From: Solirubrobacter deserti
Lineage (GTDB): Bacteria; Actinomycetota; Thermoleophilia; Solirubrobacterales; Solirubrobacteraceae
DNA: 64,000 bases
Assembly (NCBI RefSeq): GCF_003344625.1
Contig: NZ_QPKJ02000006.1
Coordinates: 434,001 to 498,000, forward strand
Direction of reading: 5' to 3'
Part shown: piece after piece, positions 48,021 through 57,852 of the stretch
Position numbering within the stretch: the first letter of the stretch is position 1
Layout: the number at the start of each line of letters is the position of its first letter
Made by a program: the position numbers and the translations under genes
The notes under the pieces: generated by a model
Databases searched by the model: none
The model's input: only the letters and a program-made list of their open reading frames with translations
What the model was told of the DNA's origin: nothing

Positions 48021-48332
48021 TCACGTAAACAGGCGCAAGCCCGCTGCCGCGGCGGCCGCGACGAGGACCACGGCGAACATCGGGGCCTTGAGGAGGATCG
48101 CGACGATCGCGGCGACCAGGCCGGCGGCGCGCGCGTCGACCGTCAGGCCGCCGCCTTCGGCCCCGAGTGTTTCGAAGACGAGCAGGCCGGCGAGCAGCGC
48201 CGGGGCCAGCAGCGCGGTGACGTTGAGCGCGCGCGGTGGCAGCTCGCGGTCGCCGAGGACGAGCGTCCCGGACGCCTTCGCGGCGAACGTGCCGACCGTG
48301 AGGACGGCGACGGTGATCCAGACGGCGGTCAT
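48021..48332 (-). CDS. azlD: AzlD family branched-chain amino acid transport subunit
   Basis: The 103-residue protein has four hydrophobic segments. The AzlD features W-I-T-V-A-V-L-T-V-G-T-F-A-A-K-A-S-G and the R-A-L-N-V-T-A-L-L-A-P-A-L-L-A-G-L-L region are present. It forms an exporter with AzlC for branched-chain amino acids (known for the family). Its ATG overlaps the azlC stop by 4 bases. Confidence 0.9.
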   Translation of the reverse strand: MTAVWITVAVLTVGTFAAKASGTLVLGDRELPPRALNVTALLAPALLAGLLVFETLGAEGGGLTVDARAAGLVAAIVAILLKAPMFAVVLVAAAAAAGLRLFT

Positions 48333-49000
48333 CGCGCGGCGGCCGGCGTTCGCTTGAGGCCGATCAGCGCGGCGAAGGCCGCGACCAGTACGGGCACGCC
48401 CGGCGGCGTGAACGGCAGCAGCGCGAGCGCGATCAGCGCGCCGCCGACCGCCGCGACCACGCGCGTGCGGTCCTTGAGCTCCTCGAACAGCAGGTAGGCG
48501 AAGAACGCGGGGAACATCGCGTCCAGCCCGAGCGCCTGCGGGTCGCCGAGGAACGAGCCGCCGAGCACGCCGATCACCGTCCCGCCCACCCAGGCCGCGC
48601 CCTGCGGCAGCGTCGACCCGATGAGCTTGAGGCGATCGAATGTGCCATCGCCGCGGCTCGCGAGCGCGAAGGAGGAATCGACGATCGCGATCGACTCAAT
48701 CGAGCGCTGGACCGGCCCGCCCTTGAGGAACGGCCCGATCGCGAGCCCCATCGGCAGCCAGCGCGCGTTGAGCAGCATGCCCGCCGCGATCGCCGCGAAC
48801 GCGCCGCCGCCCGCCGTGAGGACGGTCAGCGCCGCGAACTGCGCCGCGCCCGAGAAGACCGTGATCGACATCACCACCGGCGCGACCGAGCCCATCACGG
48901 GTTCCGCCAGGACACCGAAGGAGATGCCGATGGCGAGGGTCGGAAGGACGAGCGGCAGCCCGGCCCTGAGGCCCGCGCGGATGTCGCTGTCTTGATGCAT
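48329..49000 (-). CDS. azlC: AzlC family branched-chain amino acid exporter
   Basis: The 223-residue membrane protein has R-A-G-L-P-L-V-L-P-T-L-A-I-G-I-S-F-G, F-S-G-A-A-Q-F-A-A and L-L-N-A-R-W-L-P-M-G-L-A, typical of AzlC. It pairs with AzlD. The start at 49000 is preferred; an upstream extension in the same frame overlaps the divergent regulator. The short 31-base spacer to that regulator holds a shared promoter/operator, so the regulator probably controls azlCD. Confidence 0.92.
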   Translation of the reverse strand: MHQDSDIRAGLRAGLPLVLPTLAIGISFGVLAEPVMGSVAPVVMSITVFSGAAQFAALTVLTAGGGAFAAIAAGMLLNARWLPMGLAIGPFLKGGPVQRSIESIAIVDSSFALASRGDGTFDRLKLIGSTLPQGAAWVGGTVIGVLGGSFLGDPQALGLDAMFPAFFAYLLFEELKDRTRVVAAVGGALIALALLPFTPPGVPVLVAAFAALIGLKRTPAAAR

Positions 49001-49016
49001 CGCGGGCACCTTACCG

Positions 49017-49036
49017 TATACTGGCACCACAGTGGT
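49017..49036. promoter_or_regulatory. Shared promoter/operator between azlC and CGNR regulator
   Basis: TATACT at 49017-49022 is a good -10 for the plus-strand gene. It places transcription start at about 49029-49032, which coincides with the GTG start codon, so the transcript is probably leaderless. TTGATG at 48992-48997 is a possible -35, but with a long 19-base spacer. ACCAC-A-GTGGT (49026-49036) is an inverted repeat that overlaps the start codon. A repressor bound here would block both directions. Confidence 0.45.
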
Positions 49037-49631
49037 AATACCCACGCCTGAGACGATCAAGCTCCAGGGCGGTTCCCTGTCCCTCGACTTCGCCAACTCG
49101 GCGGACTGGACGGCGGCCGAGGAACTCATCGAGGCCCAGGACGTCCTGCTTGAGCCGGACTCGCTGGAGCGCTGGGGCGCACGCATGGGCGTCGCCGGCC
49201 GGCCGGGCGGCCCGGAGGAGCTGGAGCTGGCGCGCGGCCTGCGGCACGCGCTGCACTCGATCTTCTCCGCTTTGGCCCGCGACGAAGCGCCCGATCAGTA
49301 CTCGCTCGCGCGGCTGCGGTTCGCGTACGCGCAGGCGGTCGCCGCGGGGACGCTCGTGCGCCAGCCGGACGGAGGCTTCGGGCTCGAGTGGTCGAGCGAG
49401 GAGACGCGGCGCGTACGGTTCGCGGTCGCCGCGGACGCGGTCGCGCTGCTCGCCGATCCCGCCCGCATCGCGCGGCTGCACCGCTGCCCGGGCCGCGACT
49501 GCGGCTGGGTCTTCCTCGACACCAGCGGCCGGCGCCGCTGGTGCTCCATGCAGACGTGCGGCTCGCGCGAGAAGATGCGCCGGATGTACGCGCGCAAGCG
49601 CGCCGCCGCCTCAGCCGCCGAGGACGCGTAG
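49032..49631 (+). CDS. CGNR zinc finger / ABATE domain regulator
   Basis: The 199-residue protein has an N-terminal ABATE (stress-induced) domain opening G-G-S-L-S-L-D-F-A-N-S. A C-terminal CGNR zinc finger follows, with C-P-G-R-D-C-G-W-V-F-L-D-T-S and R-R-W-C-S-M-Q-T-C-G-S-R-E-K; the final C-G-S-R replaces C-G-N-R. The GTG start is chosen because the domain begins right after it. Such proteins are DNA-binding regulators, often next to transporters. Here it is divergent from azlCD across 31 bases. Its 3' end overlaps the convergent peptidase gene by 21 bases. Confidence 0.88.
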   Translation: MVIPTPETIKLQGGSLSLDFANSADWTAAEELIEAQDVLLEPDSLERWGARMGVAGRPGGPEELELARGLRHALHSIFSALARDEAPDQYSLARLRFAYAQAVAAGTLVRQPDGGFGLEWSSEETRRVRFAVAADAVALLADPARIARLHRCPGRDCGWVFLDTSGRRRWCSMQTCGSREKMRRMYARKRAAASAAEDA

Positions 49632-50687
49632 CTCCAGCGGGTACGGCGACAGGTTCTCCGGCCCGACGAGGATGTCGTCCTCGAGCCGGATGCCGCCGCG
49701 TTGCGAGTCGTAGATGCCAGGCTCGACCGTGAAGATCATGCCTTCGCGCAGGGGCGTGTCGCTGCTCGCGACGAGGAACGGCGGCTCGTGGATCTCGGTG
49801 CCGATCGCGTGGCCGGCGCCGTGCAGGCAGGCCCCGAGGTCGGGGTGGGCCTCGATGATCCGCCGCTGGGCCGCGTCCACGTCCTTGGCCGTGTTGCCGA
49901 GCTTCGTGGCCGCGACCGCGTCGTCGTAGGCCTGCTTGACGACGTCCCAGGCCCGTTGGGCCCAGTCGGACGGCGTCCCGGCGTGGGCGCAGCGCGTCAT
50001 GTCGCCCCAGTAGCCGTTGAACTGGGCGGAGATGTCGGCCACGACGACGTCGCCGGGCTGGAGCGTGCGAGGGCCGGGCGAGCCGTGCGGGTCACCGGCG
50101 TGGGCGCCGAAGAGGATGTGCGGCTCGGGGTGGCTGCCGCCGCGGCGGGCGAGCGCGTACGCGGCCTTGGCGTTTACGTCCGCTTCGCTGTCGCCGACCT
50201 TCAGATCCGCCCACAGCTCCTCATAGACGGCGATGATCTGCGTGCAGGCGTACTTGACCGCGGCGATCTCCTCCGCGTCCTTGGCCGCGCGCAGCTCCAT
50301 GATCAGGTCGCTGGCGGGGACGAGCTCGTAGCCGGCGTCCGTGAGGGCCTTCGCGCGGGCGAAGTTGAGGTGGTCCTCCTCCACGCCGATGCGCTTCGCG
50401 CCGTCGAGCGTGTCGTAGAGCGTCGAGAGGCCGTTGCCCTTGGCGGCGTCGTAGAGCGACTTCTCGAGCGCGGTCGGTGCCTGGCCGACGCTGTCGCGGT
50501 CCAGGGACGGTGCGATCAGCGCGCCTTCGCCGCCGCGGCGGACGGCGACGCCGAAGAAGCGCTCGAGCTGCAGACCCCAGAAGCCGGTCAGGTACGCGAT
50601 CGACGCGTCTTTGGTGGCGAGGACCGCATCCAGTCCAGCGTCCGTTAGCAATCCGTCCAGAGCGGAGACTCTCGCAGCGTGCGACAT
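49611..50687 (-). CDS. M24 family Xaa-Pro peptidase
   Basis: The 358-residue protein has an N-terminal creatinase-like domain (about 1-130) and a pita-bread catalytic domain. Metal ligands are visible in order: D and D in V-V-A-D-I-S-A-Q-F...G-D-M-T-R, H in H-G-A-G-H-A-I-G, E in V-E-P-G-I-Y and E in R-L-E-D-D. It should cleave Xaa-Pro dipeptides in the cytoplasm. The ATG at 50687 is preferred over the upstream extension. It overlaps the divergent gene's start by 9 bases. Confidence 0.92.
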   Translation of the reverse strand: MSHAARVSALDGLLTDAGLDAVLATKDASIAYLTGFWGLQLERFFGVAVRRGGEGALIAPSLDRDSVGQAPTALEKSLYDAAKGNGLSTLYDTLDGAKRIGVEEDHLNFARAKALTDAGYELVPASDLIMELRAAKDAEEIAAVKYACTQIIAVYEELWADLKVGDSEADVNAKAAYALARRGGSHPEPHILFGAHAGDPHGSPGPRTLQPGDVVVADISAQFNGYWGDMTRCAHAGTPSDWAQRAWDVVKQAYDDAVAATKLGNTAKDVDAAQRRIIEAHPDLGACLHGAGHAIGTEIHEPPFLVASSDTPLREGMIFTVEPGIYDSQRGGIRLEDDILVGPENLSPYPLELRVLGG

Positions 50688-51602
50688 CACCCGGGACCCT
50701 ATCTCGCCGCCCTCGTGTTCTTCGGCCTGGCCGAAGCCGCCGAGGCCCGCAAGGTCAAGATCCGCCAGCAGGGGGCGCCGGAGGTCACGCTCACGGTGCC
50801 GGCGGGCTGGAAGGTCCAAGAACGGCGGACGGCGACCGTGCTGACCCGCTCGGGCCGGCGGATCGTCCTCTATCAGTGCCCGCTCACCCGCCACACGGGG
50901 GTCACGGTCAACATGGCCGGGCGGCGCGCGCGAGCTGGGTACGTGCCGATCCGCGGAGGGTCCTGCCTCGGGATCACGGGCGGTTCGCTGCGGTTCGCCC
51001 GGAGCCTGCGGCCCGTGCTCGGCGAAGGCGGGCGGACGCCGCGGTCCGACATGGCCGCCGAGCAGCTCGCCCGTGCGGCGCGCGAGCGGACGCTGGCCCA
51101 GCCGCGCATGGTGGGCACCGCGACGGCCGTGCCGTTCGGCATCGACGCGCCGATCGAGTCCGCGTTCGCCTACGACGGCGGTTACGCGTACCAGTCCGTG
51201 CGCTTCCGCGGCCTCTCGTACCAGTCCGTGCTCGACTCAGACGCCGGATACGTGCGTCACCCTGGTCAGACCTGCTGGGACGGCGGATACGACCCCGACG
51301 AGGACGACGCGCTCGAACCGCGCCTCGAGCTCGAGGACTGGGACGCGCCGCCGTCCACCAAGACGTCCTGGCATGTCTCCTACAAGCCGATCATCACGCT
51401 CCCGGACCGTTCGCGGCTCGTGCGCTGGACGGGGTTCGTCGCCGACGGCGAGGCGGTGATCGGCGCGGACGGCCTGCTGCAGCGCGTCCGCATCGTCGAT
51501 CACCACCAGGCGCGTGGCCGGACGTCGTGGCGGACCGTCGAGGTCGTCTTCACCGGCTTTCCGGCGACGATCGCGCGGGTCGCACCGCAGCCCTCGTGCT
51601 AG
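50679..51602 (+). CDS. Secreted-looking hypothetical protein
   Basis: The 307-residue protein starts at GTG 50679 and has a hydrophobic N-terminal stretch (Y-L-A-A-L-V-F-F-G-L-A-E-A-A-E-A-R) that could act as a signal peptide. The rest is beta-rich with three Cys and repeated Tyr-rich stretches (D-G-G-Y-A-Y-Q-S-V, G-L-S-Y-Q-S-V). No known domain is seen. Its start overlaps the divergent peptidase start by 9 bases, which is unusual and leaves little room for promoters. A later start is possible but would remove the signal-like part. Confidence 0.6.
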   Translation: MRHHPGPYLAALVFFGLAEAAEARKVKIRQQGAPEVTLTVPAGWKVQERRTATVLTRSGRRIVLYQCPLTRHTGVTVNMAGRRARAGYVPIRGGSCLGITGGSLRFARSLRPVLGEGGRTPRSDMAAEQLARAARERTLAQPRMVGTATAVPFGIDAPIESAFAYDGGYAYQSVRFRGLSYQSVLDSDAGYVRHPGQTCWDGGYDPDEDDALEPRLELEDWDAPPSTKTSWHVSYKPIITLPDRSRLVRWTGFVADGEAVIGADGLLQRVRIVDHHQARGRTSWRTVEVVFTGFPATIARVAPQPSC

Positions 51603-52879
51603 CGGACCTTCAGCGCTGACGTCGTCGTCACACCGTTGAACGTCAACTTGAGGGTGAGACTCCTGACGTTCTGGCGCACCTTGCCGAGCTTCACCGTCAC
51701 CGTTCCGGCCTGCTTGGCCATGGCTTTGCCGCTCGCGAGCGTCTTGCCCTTGGCGACGGCCGCGAGCTCCACCTTGCCGGCGCCCGGCACCGTGACCTTG
51801 ATGGCGAGTCCCTTGCGGAGCGCCTTCTTGGTCGTCTTGGCCAGCGCGAGCGTCGCCTTGGCCGGCGCGGTGGCGACCGGCGCGGGCTGGGTGGGCGCGG
51901 GCGTCGGCGGGGCCGGCGTGGTGACCGGCGGCGTGTAGGCGGCCGCGGGCGGGTCGGCGGGCCCCCAGTCGGGCTCGGTGCCGGTGGGCGTCAGCAGCAC
52001 GTCATGGGGCGCGGCGCAGTCCATCGGCGCGAACTTCGTGAAGCGCGTGACCTCGATGCCCTTGCTCGACCCCCACGCGAACCCGGCGCCGTCCGGCGCC
52101 CACGTCGGGTCGTGGTACTTGCGGTCCGGCTGCGTCATCTCGCACGCGTACTCGGGGTGGGCGGGCGGGAGCTCGGTCTTGACGTCGCCCTTGACGGCGA
52201 AGAACTTGATCTTGAGGTTCTCCCCGTAGTCGGAGGTGACGGCGAGCTTGGTGCCGTCGCGGGTGACTTCGCCGTCGCCCATGTCCCCGTTCGGGACCAT
52301 CCAGGGCTTGCTGTTGTAGTCGCCGGCGTCGAGGTCGTCGATCGCCACCTGGCGCCCGAAGCCGCCGAACACCAGCGTGCGCGTGTTCGTCACCCATTCG
52401 GGGTTGGAGACGCTGTGCTGGTTGCCGTAGACGCTGTGCGGCGTGGCCGTGGTGACGTTGGCGTCCGTGTAGAAGACGGAGCGCTGGACGCCGCCGCAGC
52501 CGGCGCCGGGCGGGCACGAGTGGCCGAGGTAGGCGTAAGCGATCTTCGTGCCGTCGGGCGAGAAGGACAACTGCACCGGGTTGGGCGCGAAGGTCCCGCC
52601 GTTGCCGGACTTCGCGGGCGGCGTGGTGATCGTGTGCAGCGGACGTCCGTCACGCGCCATCACCTGGATCGGCCCGGTCCCCTGGACCGCGGCGATCGTC
52701 CCGTTGTCGGCCTGCGTGGGCGAGTGCCAGCTCCCGCCGGTCGTCAGCTGGACCTTGTGCGAGCCGTCGGGAGCGGCGGACCACACGTTGCCCTGGTCGA
52801 CGTAGACGATCGAGTCGGCGTTCGCCGCGGCCGGCGCGAGCGCCAGCAGGCCGGCGGCGAGGATCAGGCGTGAGAGCAT
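51599..52879 (-). CDS. Secreted TolB-like beta-propeller protein
   Basis: The 426-residue protein has a signal peptide at 1-21 (A-A-A-N-A-D). WD40/TolB-like repeats follow (L-S-F-S-P-D-G-T-K-I-A-Y-A-Y, D-P-T-W-A-P-D-G-A-G-F-A-W). A Pro/Ala/Thr-rich linker covers about 305-335. The C-terminal Lys/Ala-rich beta module (about 340-426) has the same style as the end of the truncated protein at the left edge. It is probably extracytoplasmic. The function is unknown. Its stop overlaps the convergent hypothetical gene by 4 bases. Confidence 0.8.
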   Translation of the reverse strand: MLSRLILAAGLLALAPAAANADSIVYVDQGNVWSAAPDGSHKVQLTTGGSWHSPTQADNGTIAAVQGTGPIQVMARDGRPLHTITTPPAKSGNGGTFAPNPVQLSFSPDGTKIAYAYLGHSCPPGAGCGGVQRSVFYTDANVTTATPHSVYGNQHSVSNPEWVTNTRTLVFGGFGRQVAIDDLDAGDYNSKPWMVPNGDMGDGEVTRDGTKLAVTSDYGENLKIKFFAVKGDVKTELPPAHPEYACEMTQPDRKYHDPTWAPDGAGFAWGSSKGIEVTRFTKFAPMDCAAPHDVLLTPTGTEPDWGPADPPAAAYTPPVTTPAPPTPAPTQPAPVATAPAKATLALAKTTKKALRKGLAIKVTVPGAGKVELAAVAKGKTLASGKAMAKQAGTVTVKLGKVRQNVRSLTLKLTFNGVTTTSALKVR

Positions 52880-52928
52880 GACCGGGAATTTCGCTACCCC
52901 CGGTTGCCAAAAGGTTGCCCGCGCCTTG

Positions 52929-54140
52929 TCAGCTCAGCACCTGGGCCTCGTAGCCCTCCTCCTGCAGCCGGCTGAGCACCTCCTGCGCGTGGTCGCGCCC
53001 GCGCGTCTCGAGCACCAGCTCGACGGCGGTCTCGCGCACGTGCAGGCCGAGGCCTTCGCGCACGTGGGACACGTCGACGATGTTCGCGCCCGTGCCCGCG
53101 ACGGCGGCGAGCAGCGTGGCGAGGCCGCCGGGCCGGTCGGGTATGCGGGTGAGCGCGACCAGGCGCCGCCCGGCCTCCGTCTCGTGGCGGCGGGCGATCG
53201 CGGCCAGCAGGCCCGCGTCCACGTTCCCGCCCGAGAGCACCGCGACGGTCGTACCCTCGACCGTCTCCGCCTGGCCGCCGAGCAGCGCCGCGACGCCCAC
53301 CGCTCCCGCGCCTTCGACGACGAGCTTGCAGCGTTCCAGCAGCAGCGCCATCGCCTCGGCGGTCGCCTCCTCACTGACGACCACGAGGTCGTCGAGGTGC
53401 GTGCGCAGGATCTCGAGCGGGATGCCGCCGGGGCGCTTGACCGCGATGCCGTCGGCGATCGTCAGCGCGGTCTTGGCCTCCACCGGCGTCCCGGCCTGCA
53501 TCGACTCGGGGTACGGCGCGCAGGCCGCGGCCTGGACGCCGATGATCTTCACGCCGGGCTTGGCGGCCTTGATCGCGAGCGCAGAGCCGGCGCACAGGCC
53601 GCCACCGCCGACCGGGATCACCACCTGGGCGAGGTCCGGCACGTCTTCGAGCAGCTCGAGCCCGAGCGAGCCCTGGCCGGCGACGATCGCCGGGTCGTCG
53701 AACGGGTGCACGAACGCCAACCCGCCGGTCTCGGCCCGTTCCAGCGCCGCGACGATGCACTCGTCCACGCTCTTGCCGCCCTCGTGCACGATCGCGCCGT
53801 AGCGGCGGGCGGCCTCGACCTTGGCCATCGGGGCGTCGTGCGGGACGAACACCTCGCACCGGACGTTGCGGGCCGCCGCCCCGGCCGCGAGCGCCTGCGC
53901 GTGGTTGCCGGCGGACGCGGCCACGACGCCGTTCGCGCAGCCCGGCGCGCCGAGCGCTTCGAGCTTGGCGGCCACGCCGCGGACCTTGAACGAGCCGGTC
54001 CGCTGGAGATTCTCGGCCTTCAGCGCCACCGTGCCGCCCGTGCGCTCGGAGAAGGTGCGGGTGGACAGCATCGGTGTGCGGCGCGCGACGGTCTGAACCG
54101 CCGCGCGTGCGGCTTCGACGTCGCGCGCGGTGACGGTCAC
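52929..54140 (-). CDS. ilvA: Threonine ammonia-lyase with ACT domain
   Basis: The 403-residue PLP enzyme converts threonine to 2-oxobutanoate and ammonia. Motifs: L-K-A-E-N-L-Q-R-T-G-S-F-K-V-R-G with the PLP Lys, A-S-A-G-N-H-A-Q, V-P-V-G-G-G-G-L, and an ACT domain from about 325 to the end for amino acid feedback. Length and single short ACT fit the catabolic/biosynthetic TdcB-IlvA short form. The GTG at 54140 overlaps the ridA stop (GTGA). The long open frame upstream on this strand is spurious and covers other genes. Confidence 0.92.
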   Translation of the reverse strand: MTVTARDVEAARAAVQTVARRTPMLSTRTFSERTGGTVALKAENLQRTGSFKVRGVAAKLEALGAPGCANGVVAASAGNHAQALAAGAAARNVRCEVFVPHDAPMAKVEAARRYGAIVHEGGKSVDECIVAALERAETGGLAFVHPFDDPAIVAGQGSLGLELLEDVPDLAQVVIPVGGGGLCAGSALAIKAAKPGVKIIGVQAAACAPYPESMQAGTPVEAKTALTIADGIAVKRPGGIPLEILRTHLDDLVVVSEEATAEAMALLLERCKLVVEGAGAVGVAALLGGQAETVEGTTVAVLSGGNVDAGLLAAIARRHETEAGRRLVALTRIPDRPGGLATLLAAVAGTGANIVDVSHVREGLGLHVRETAVELVLETRGRDHAQEVLSRLQEEGYEAQVLS

Positions 54141-54523
54141 AGCGCGATGATGGCGTCCATCTCGACCTCGGCGCCCATCGGGAGGGCGGCGACGCCGATG
54201 GTGGTGCGCGCGGGCGGGTCGGCGGGGAAGTAGGTCGCGTACGCCTCGTTCATCTCGGCGAACACGCTGATGTCGGTCACGTAGACGGCGACCCGCACGG
54301 CGTTCTCGAGCTTCGCGCCCGCGGCCTCGGCGATGATCGTGAGGTTGTCCAGGCAGCGCTTGGCCTTCTCGGCGGGCGAGCCGTCGATCAGCTGGCCCGT
54401 CTCCGGGTCCAGATGGACCTGTCCGCTGATGAACAGATGGCCGTTCGACTTCACGGCGTGCGAGTAGGGTCCGGCAGCCGGCGGGCCCGGGTTCGCCGTC
54501 ACGGTTTCGCGAGAATGGCTCAT
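54137..54523 (-). CDS. ridA: RidA family enamine/imine deaminase
   Basis: The 128-residue protein has the RidA pattern G-P-Y-S-H-A-V, F-I-S-G-Q-V, E-N-A-V-R-V-A-V-Y-V-T-D, and P-A-R-T-T-I-G-V with the catalytic Arg. RidA hydrolyses the reactive enamines that threonine dehydratase releases (known). Here its stop overlaps the ilvA start (GTGA), so the producer and scavenger are made together. It is divergent from the YyaL-like gene across 19 bases. Confidence 0.93.
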   Translation of the reverse strand: MSHSRETVTANPGPPAAGPYSHAVKSNGHLFISGQVHLDPETGQLIDGSPAEKAKRCLDNLTIIAEAAGAKLENAVRVAVYVTDISVFAEMNEAYATYFPADPPARTTIGVAALPMGAEVEMDAIIAL

Positions 54524-54542
54524 GTGAAGGACCGTATCTGAG

Positions 54543-56501
<1,959 letters not shown>

Positions 56502-56640
56502 CGCGTAGATCCGGCACAGCGCCCGCGGTGATGCTTCGTGGAGTTCCAGGATCACCCGCTCGCCCGCCAGGACGACGCGCCACCGGACCAGACGATCGCG
56601 AGAATCCAAGCCGCGGGCGCGCGCCGTAGAGGTCCCTGAC

Positions 56641-57852
56641 ATGCTGACGCTCCCCGCGGGTCGCCGCTCCAAGTACGTCGTCCTCTTCCTCGCGATCGTC
56701 TGCTTCGGTGGCTTGGCGTCGTTCGCCGGCAAGTTCGAGGGCATCCAGAAGAACGAGTCGTCGTCCTTTTTGCCGGGGGACGCGGAATCCGTGCGTACGC
56801 TCGAGGCGCTCGAGCGGCTACCAGGAGGGGAGCTCGCTCCGGCCGTGGTCGTCTTCGAGCGTCGCGGCGGCCTGACCGAGGCCGACCGGCAGCGCATCGC
56901 GGACACGCGGACGCGGCTCAACCAGGACCGGCGCGAGCTCGTGCTGGAGGCGCAGGAGCCCGTGTTCAGCGAGAACGGGGAGGCGGCGCTGATCGTCCAG
57001 CCCGTCCAGCCGGGCGGCGGTGTGGCCGACAAGTTCGAGAACGCCGTCCAGTCCGTCCGCGACCGCGCGGGCACCGCGCAGGACGGGCTCGAGGTCAAGG
57101 TCACGGGCGCGGCGGGTTACAGCCTCGACGCGATCAAGGTCTTCGGCGGCGTCAACGGCCCGCTGCTGTTCGCGGCCGCGGGCATCGTCCTGATCCTGCT
57201 GATCGCCATCTACCGCTCGCCGATCTTCTGGGCGATCCCGTTCTTCAGCGTGCTGCTCGCCGAAGGGGCGTCGCGCGGCGCGGGCTACGTCCTCGGCGAG
57301 GCGGGCCTGACCATCAACGGCCAGACGGGCGGCATCCTGCCCGTGCTGGTGTTCGGCGCGGGCACGGACTACGCGCTGCTGCTGGTCTCGCGCTATCGCG
57401 AGGAGCTGCGCCGGCACGAGGACAAGCACGAGGCGGTGGCGATCGCGATGAGGAGCGCCGGGCCGGCGATAATCGCCTCGGGCGGCACCGTCATCGCCGC
57501 GCTGCTGTGCCTCTCGCTCGCCGAGGTCAACTCCACCGCGGGCCTCGGGCCGGTCGGCGCGGTCGGCGTCGTGCTGGCGATGCTGTCGATGCTCACCATC
57601 CTTCCCGCGCTGCTCGCGATCGCGGGCCGCAACGCGTTCTGGTCGCCGTTCGACACCATCCCGCACCCCGGCCAGGGGGGCGTGGACGAGACGCACGGGT
57701 TCTGGCGCGGGATCGGCAACCGCGTCGCCTCGCGGCCGCGGGCGGTGTGGATCACGGGCACGATCGTCCTGCTCGTCATGGCGGCGAACGCGCTCGCGCT
57801 GGACCCGACGCAGACGCAGGACAACAGTTCCGCGGCGAGGTGGACAGCGTGA
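56641..57852 (+). CDS. MMPL/RND transporter, N-terminal half (frame break at end)
   Basis: This 403-residue part has TM1 (V-V-L-F-L-A-I-V-C-F-G-G-L), an extracytoplasmic porter domain (about 35-165), the TM2-6 bundle with G-A-G-T-D-Y-A-L-L-L-V-S-R-Y, and TM7 near 375-395. A normal MMPL protein would continue into a second porter domain. Here the frame changes after D-P-T-Q-T-Q-D-N-S and ends 7 residues later in a TGA at 57850-57852. The second half continues in another frame without a gap. It is a split gene, a mutation or a sequence error. The substrate is probably a lipid or drug. Confidence 0.75.
   Translation: MLTLPAGRRSKYVVLFLAIVCFGGLASFAGKFEGIQKNESSSFLPGDAESVRTLEALERLPGGELAPAVVVFERRGGLTEADRQRIADTRTRLNQDRRELVLEAQEPVFSENGEAALIVQPVQPGGGVADKFENAVQSVRDRAGTAQDGLEVKVTGAAGYSLDAIKVFGGVNGPLLFAAAGIVLILLIAIYRSPIFWAIPFFSVLLAEGASRGAGYVLGEAGLTINGQTGGILPVLVFGAGTDYALLLVSRYREELRRHEDKHEAVAIAMRSAGPAIIASGGTVIAALLCLSLAEVNSTAGLGPVGAVGVVLAMLSMLTILPALLAIAGRNAFWSPFDTIPHPGQGGVDETHGFWRGIGNRVASRPRAVWITGTIVLLVMAANALALDPTQTQDNSSAARWTA

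Noticed and set aside
56502..56640. A small gene or RNA in the 139-base gap before the MMPL gene
   Set aside because: No start with a ribosome site, no strong stem and no family resemblance were found on either strand.
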